A DNA stretch of 6,973 nucleotides from DATBLE01 sp046734415. GTDB taxonomy: Bacteria > Actinomycetota > Thermoleophilia > Gaiellales > Gaiellaceae. Under the pieces are notes generated by a model. The model had not been told where the DNA came from. It worked only from the letters and a program-made list of their open reading frames with translations, and ran no database searches. The stretch is from the NCBI GenBank assembly GCA_046734415.1, contig JBKPRD010000148.1, positions 1 to 6,973 of the forward strand, read 5' to 3'. Position numbers and translations under genes: made by a program. Shown here in pieces: positions 5,060 to 6,973 of the stretch. The stretch's first letter is position 1, and every line of letters starts with the position of its first letter.

Positions 5060-6897
5060 GCCGGGAAGGCGAGCTGGTCGACGAACAGGTCGTTGAAGTC
5101 GGCTCGGCCGGAGAGCTCCACGTACTCGACTTCGTCCACGATCGCGCTCGCAGCCGCCCGTTCCTGCACCGAGAGCGCGGCGATCTTCGCGCCCTCGCCG
5201 GCCATGTTCCCGGCGGAGACGATCCTGGTCACGGGCAGCGCCGGGACGAGGCCGATGCGGACCGCACTCGCCGGCGACAGGTACGAGCCGAAGCTCCCGG
5301 CGAGCAGCACCTGGGCGATGCCGGCGACGTCGACGCCCAGCTCGCGCATGAGGATGTTCCACCCGGTCGCGATCGAGGCTTTCGCGAACTGCAGCTCGCG
5401 GACGTCCCGCTGTGAGAGGTAGACGCCGGCCGCCAGGTGGAAGACGCGCTCCTCGCCGACCTTCCCCAGGCGGTCGGCGAGGAGACGCGGTTCGGCGGCG
5501 AACCGGCCCGAGGGGTCGATCACCCCGGCGGCGACGAGCTCGGCGACGGCGTCGACGAGCCCCGAGCCGCAGATCCCGACGGGGACGACGTCGCCGATCA
5601 CCTGCAGGACGAGCTCGTCTGCCTCGATCTTCACGCCCTCGATCGCACCCTCGGCGGCGCGCATGCCGCACCGGATCTGGGCCGCTTCGAACGCCGGCCC
5701 GGCCGGAGCGGCGGTCGCGAGTACTCGGTCGCGCGAGCCGAGCACGATCTCGCTGTTCGTGCCGACGTCGACGAACAGGCGGAGTCGGCGATCGAGGGTG
5801 ACGCCGGTCGCGAGCAGCCCGGCGACGATGTCGCCGCCGACGTAGGCGCCGAGCGCCGGGAAGGTGACCGCGGGGGCCCGCGGGTGGACGCGCACGCCGA
5901 AGTCGGCAGCCCGCGCAGCGGGCAGCGTTCGCGCCGCGACGATGAACGGGGCGGTCGAGAGCGGCTCCGGGTCGATGCCGAGGGCGATCTGCACCATGGT
6001 CACGTTGCCGGTGACCACGATCTCGTAGACCTCCTCACGCGGGACGTCGGCCTGATCGCACACCTCGCCGGTGAGCTGGTCAAGCGTCTCGTGTGCCCGT
6101 TCGCGCAGCGTTCCGAGCGCTTCCGGGTCGAGCATCGTCGCCGAGATGCGAGAGATCACGTCCGCGCCGAAAGGCTGCTGCCGGTTGAGCATCGTCCGCA
6201 CGGCCAGCGGCTGGCCGGTCTCCAGATCGAGCAGGTTTGCTACGACGGTCGTGGTGCCCAGGTCGAAGGCGAGCGCATAACGCCTGCCGGTCGTGTCGCC
6301 CGGCTCGACGTCGATCACCTCCTCGTCGCACACGACCGCGGTGACGTGGAAGTCGGAGGAACGGAGAGTGCGGCCGAGCGTTCTGGCGAGCTCGAGCGAG
6401 ACCGTCGGCTCGAGATCGTCCATCGCCGCGAGAACGCGCTCGACGTCCGAGGCCTGGTCATCCAGGGACGGCACCTCGAGTTCGAGGTAGCGTTTCTGGA
6501 CTGCCGGCCGCAGGATCACGTGGCGCCCGACGCCCGCGAGTGCGGCCTTCGGGCGGGTCTGGAGCGGCGGGACGTGGACGACGAGGTCCTCGCGCGCCTC
6601 CGAACGGCAGGCGAGGCGCCAGCCGTCCCTCAGTTCGTCGGGCCCGAACGCGCGCGGATCGACCGAATCGACCGGCGCCGACCCGGCAACGACGCGCACC
6701 TTGCACTTCTTGCACGTTCCGTGGCCGCCGCAGGTGGAATCGATCGCGATCCCGTTCCAGCTGGCCGCGTCGAACAGGGTCGTCCCGGCCGGCACACGCG
6801 TCTCGGTTCCGTCGGTTGCGTCGCCCTCGACGAAGCGCAGGCGGACGCGGCTCAGCTCGGTGCGGTCGGATTCCACCGATACCGCCGCCGTGCTCAC
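5056..6897 (-). CDS. RACE/RamA-type corrinoid reductive activator (2Fe-2S ferredoxin plus ASKHA/DUF4445)
   Basis: This is a 613-residue ATP-dependent reductive activator of corrinoid proteins, which returns accidentally oxidised Co(II) to Co(I). Residues about 17-112 form a plant-type [2Fe-2S] ferredoxin domain with CGGHGTCKKC (C56, C62, C65) and a fourth cysteine at C97. A linker of about 90 residues follows. The ASKHA ATPase domain (about 205-613) shows AFDLGTTTV (210-218), NRQQPFGADVISR (238-250), VTGNVTM (295-301), FVDVGTNSEIV (375-385), GMRAAEGAI (411-419), GICGSGLVDA (441-450) and LLAGSFGSYL (531-540). This arrangement is that of the activators serving MttB-type and other corrinoid methyltransferases; canonical RamA instead uses two 4Fe-4S clusters. 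I chose GTG 6897 because it overlaps the stop of the upstream gene (GTGA). The frame is open to 6951, but those 18 codons overlap that gene. Its stop overlaps the DUF1638 ATG (ATGA). Confidence 0.92.
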   Translation of the reverse strand: MSTAAVSVESDRTELSRVRLRFVEGDATDGTETRVPAGTTLFDAASWNGIAIDSTCGGHGTCKKCKVRVVAGSAPVDSVDPRAFGPDELRDGWRLACRSEAREDLVVHVPPLQTRPKAALAGVGRHVILRPAVQKRYLELEVPSLDDQASDVERVLAAMDDLEPTVSLELARTLGRTLRSSDFHVTAVVCDEEVIDVEPGDTTGRRYALAFDLGTTTVVANLLDLETGQPLAVRTMLNRQQPFGADVISRISATMLDPEALGTLRERAHETLDQLTGEVCDQADVPREEVYEIVVTGNVTMVQIALGIDPEPLSTAPFIVAARTLPAARAADFGVRVHPRAPAVTFPALGAYVGGDIVAGLLATGVTLDRRLRLFVDVGTNSEIVLGSRDRVLATAAPAGPAFEAAQIRCGMRAAEGAIEGVKIEADELVLQVIGDVVPVGICGSGLVDAVAELVAAGVIDPSGRFAAEPRLLADRLGKVGEERVFHLAAGVYLSQRDVRELQFAKASIATGWNILMRELGVDVAGIAQVLLAGSFGSYLSPASAVRIGLVPALPVTRIVSAGNMAGEGAKIAALSVQERAAASAIVDEVEYVELSGRADFNDLFVDQLAFPA

Positions 6898-6973
6898 GGG
6901 GCAGCCGCCGCCTGCTGGTCGCGGTACCGCTTGATCCATCGGGCCACCCACTCGTCACGACCGAGCAGTAGGT
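6894..6973 (-). CDS. C-terminal tail of an unidentified operon gene
   Basis: Reading down from the right edge, the frame beginning at 6971 gives 25 residues, LLLGRDEWVARWIKRYRDQ followed by QAAAAP, and then TGA. The stop overlaps the GTG start of the corrinoid activator as GTGA, like the two later junctions of the operon, which is the main reason to take it as real. The amphipathic RDEWVARWIKRYR helix is a plausible protein C-terminus. Given the operon, a pterin-dependent methyltransferase (MtgA/AcsE-like) that would move the methyl from corrinoid to tetrahydrofolate is the natural guess, but 25 residues are too few to assign it. Confidence 0.6.
   Translation of the reverse strand, partial: LLLGRDEWVARWIKRYRDQQAAAAP

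Noticed and set aside
5060..5671. Upstream extension of the DUF1638 frame by about 200 codons
   Set aside because: It lies inside the ASKHA domain of the activator in another frame and is almost entirely Arg/Gly/Ala. The ATG at 5059 immediately precedes the family's first motif.
6898..6951. Earlier start for the corrinoid activator at 6951 or at the ATG near 6939
   Set aside because: The extra residues (Pro/Gly-rich) are not ferredoxin-like and overlap the upstream gene; GTG 6897 gives the same 4-bp overlap as the other operon junctions.

Overview
The window looks like high-GC chromosomal DNA from an actinobacterium-like, probably soil-type bacterium. This rests on strong G/C bias at third codon positions, frequent GTG and TTG starts, and 4-bp stop/start overlaps. 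A lineage such as Thermoleophilia is possible, but the sequence alone does not prove it. I see no tRNA, rRNA, CRISPR array, insertion sequence or phage gene.

Layout. (1) At the left edge, on the minus strand, is the N-terminus of a short-chain dehydrogenase/reductase (SDR), from base 118 down to the edge. (2) A divergent intergenic region of about 310 bases (119-429) carries two near-palindromic GGCWGCGCWGCC elements about five helical turns apart and a pair of AGCGCT boxes. (3) On the plus strand, an iron-type alcohol dehydrogenase (430-1602) and an aldehyde dehydrogenase (1599-3062) overlap by 4 bp and form an alcohol-to-acid oxidation pair. (4) Only 6 bases separate the aldehyde dehydrogenase stop from the stop of a convergent minus-strand operon. 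In transcription order that operon is: the tail of an unidentified gene (6973-6894); a ferredoxin-ASKHA protein of the RamA/RACE type that reductively activates corrinoid proteins (6897-5056); a DUF1638 protein (5059-4505); and a non-pyrrolysine MttB-superfamily methyltransferase (4508-3069). All four are chained by 4-bp stop/start overlaps.

How the genes may work together. The minus-strand operon has the signature of corrinoid-dependent methyl transfer. An MttB-family enzyme takes a methyl group from a quaternary amine such as a betaine and gives it to a Co(I) corrinoid protein. The RACE protein re-reduces corrinoid that has been oxidised to Co(II). A pterin methyltransferase would pass the methyl to tetrahydrofolate. 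The corrinoid protein is not in the window, and the pterin methyltransferase may be the truncated gene at the right edge. The convergent pair resembles the GbsB (type III alcohol dehydrogenase) plus GbsA (betaine aldehyde dehydrogenase) combination that makes glycine betaine from choline in Bacillus. A reasonable but unproven reading is a choline to glycine betaine to demethylated product plus methyl-THF catabolic island. The SDR may be a further redox enzyme under shared divergent control.
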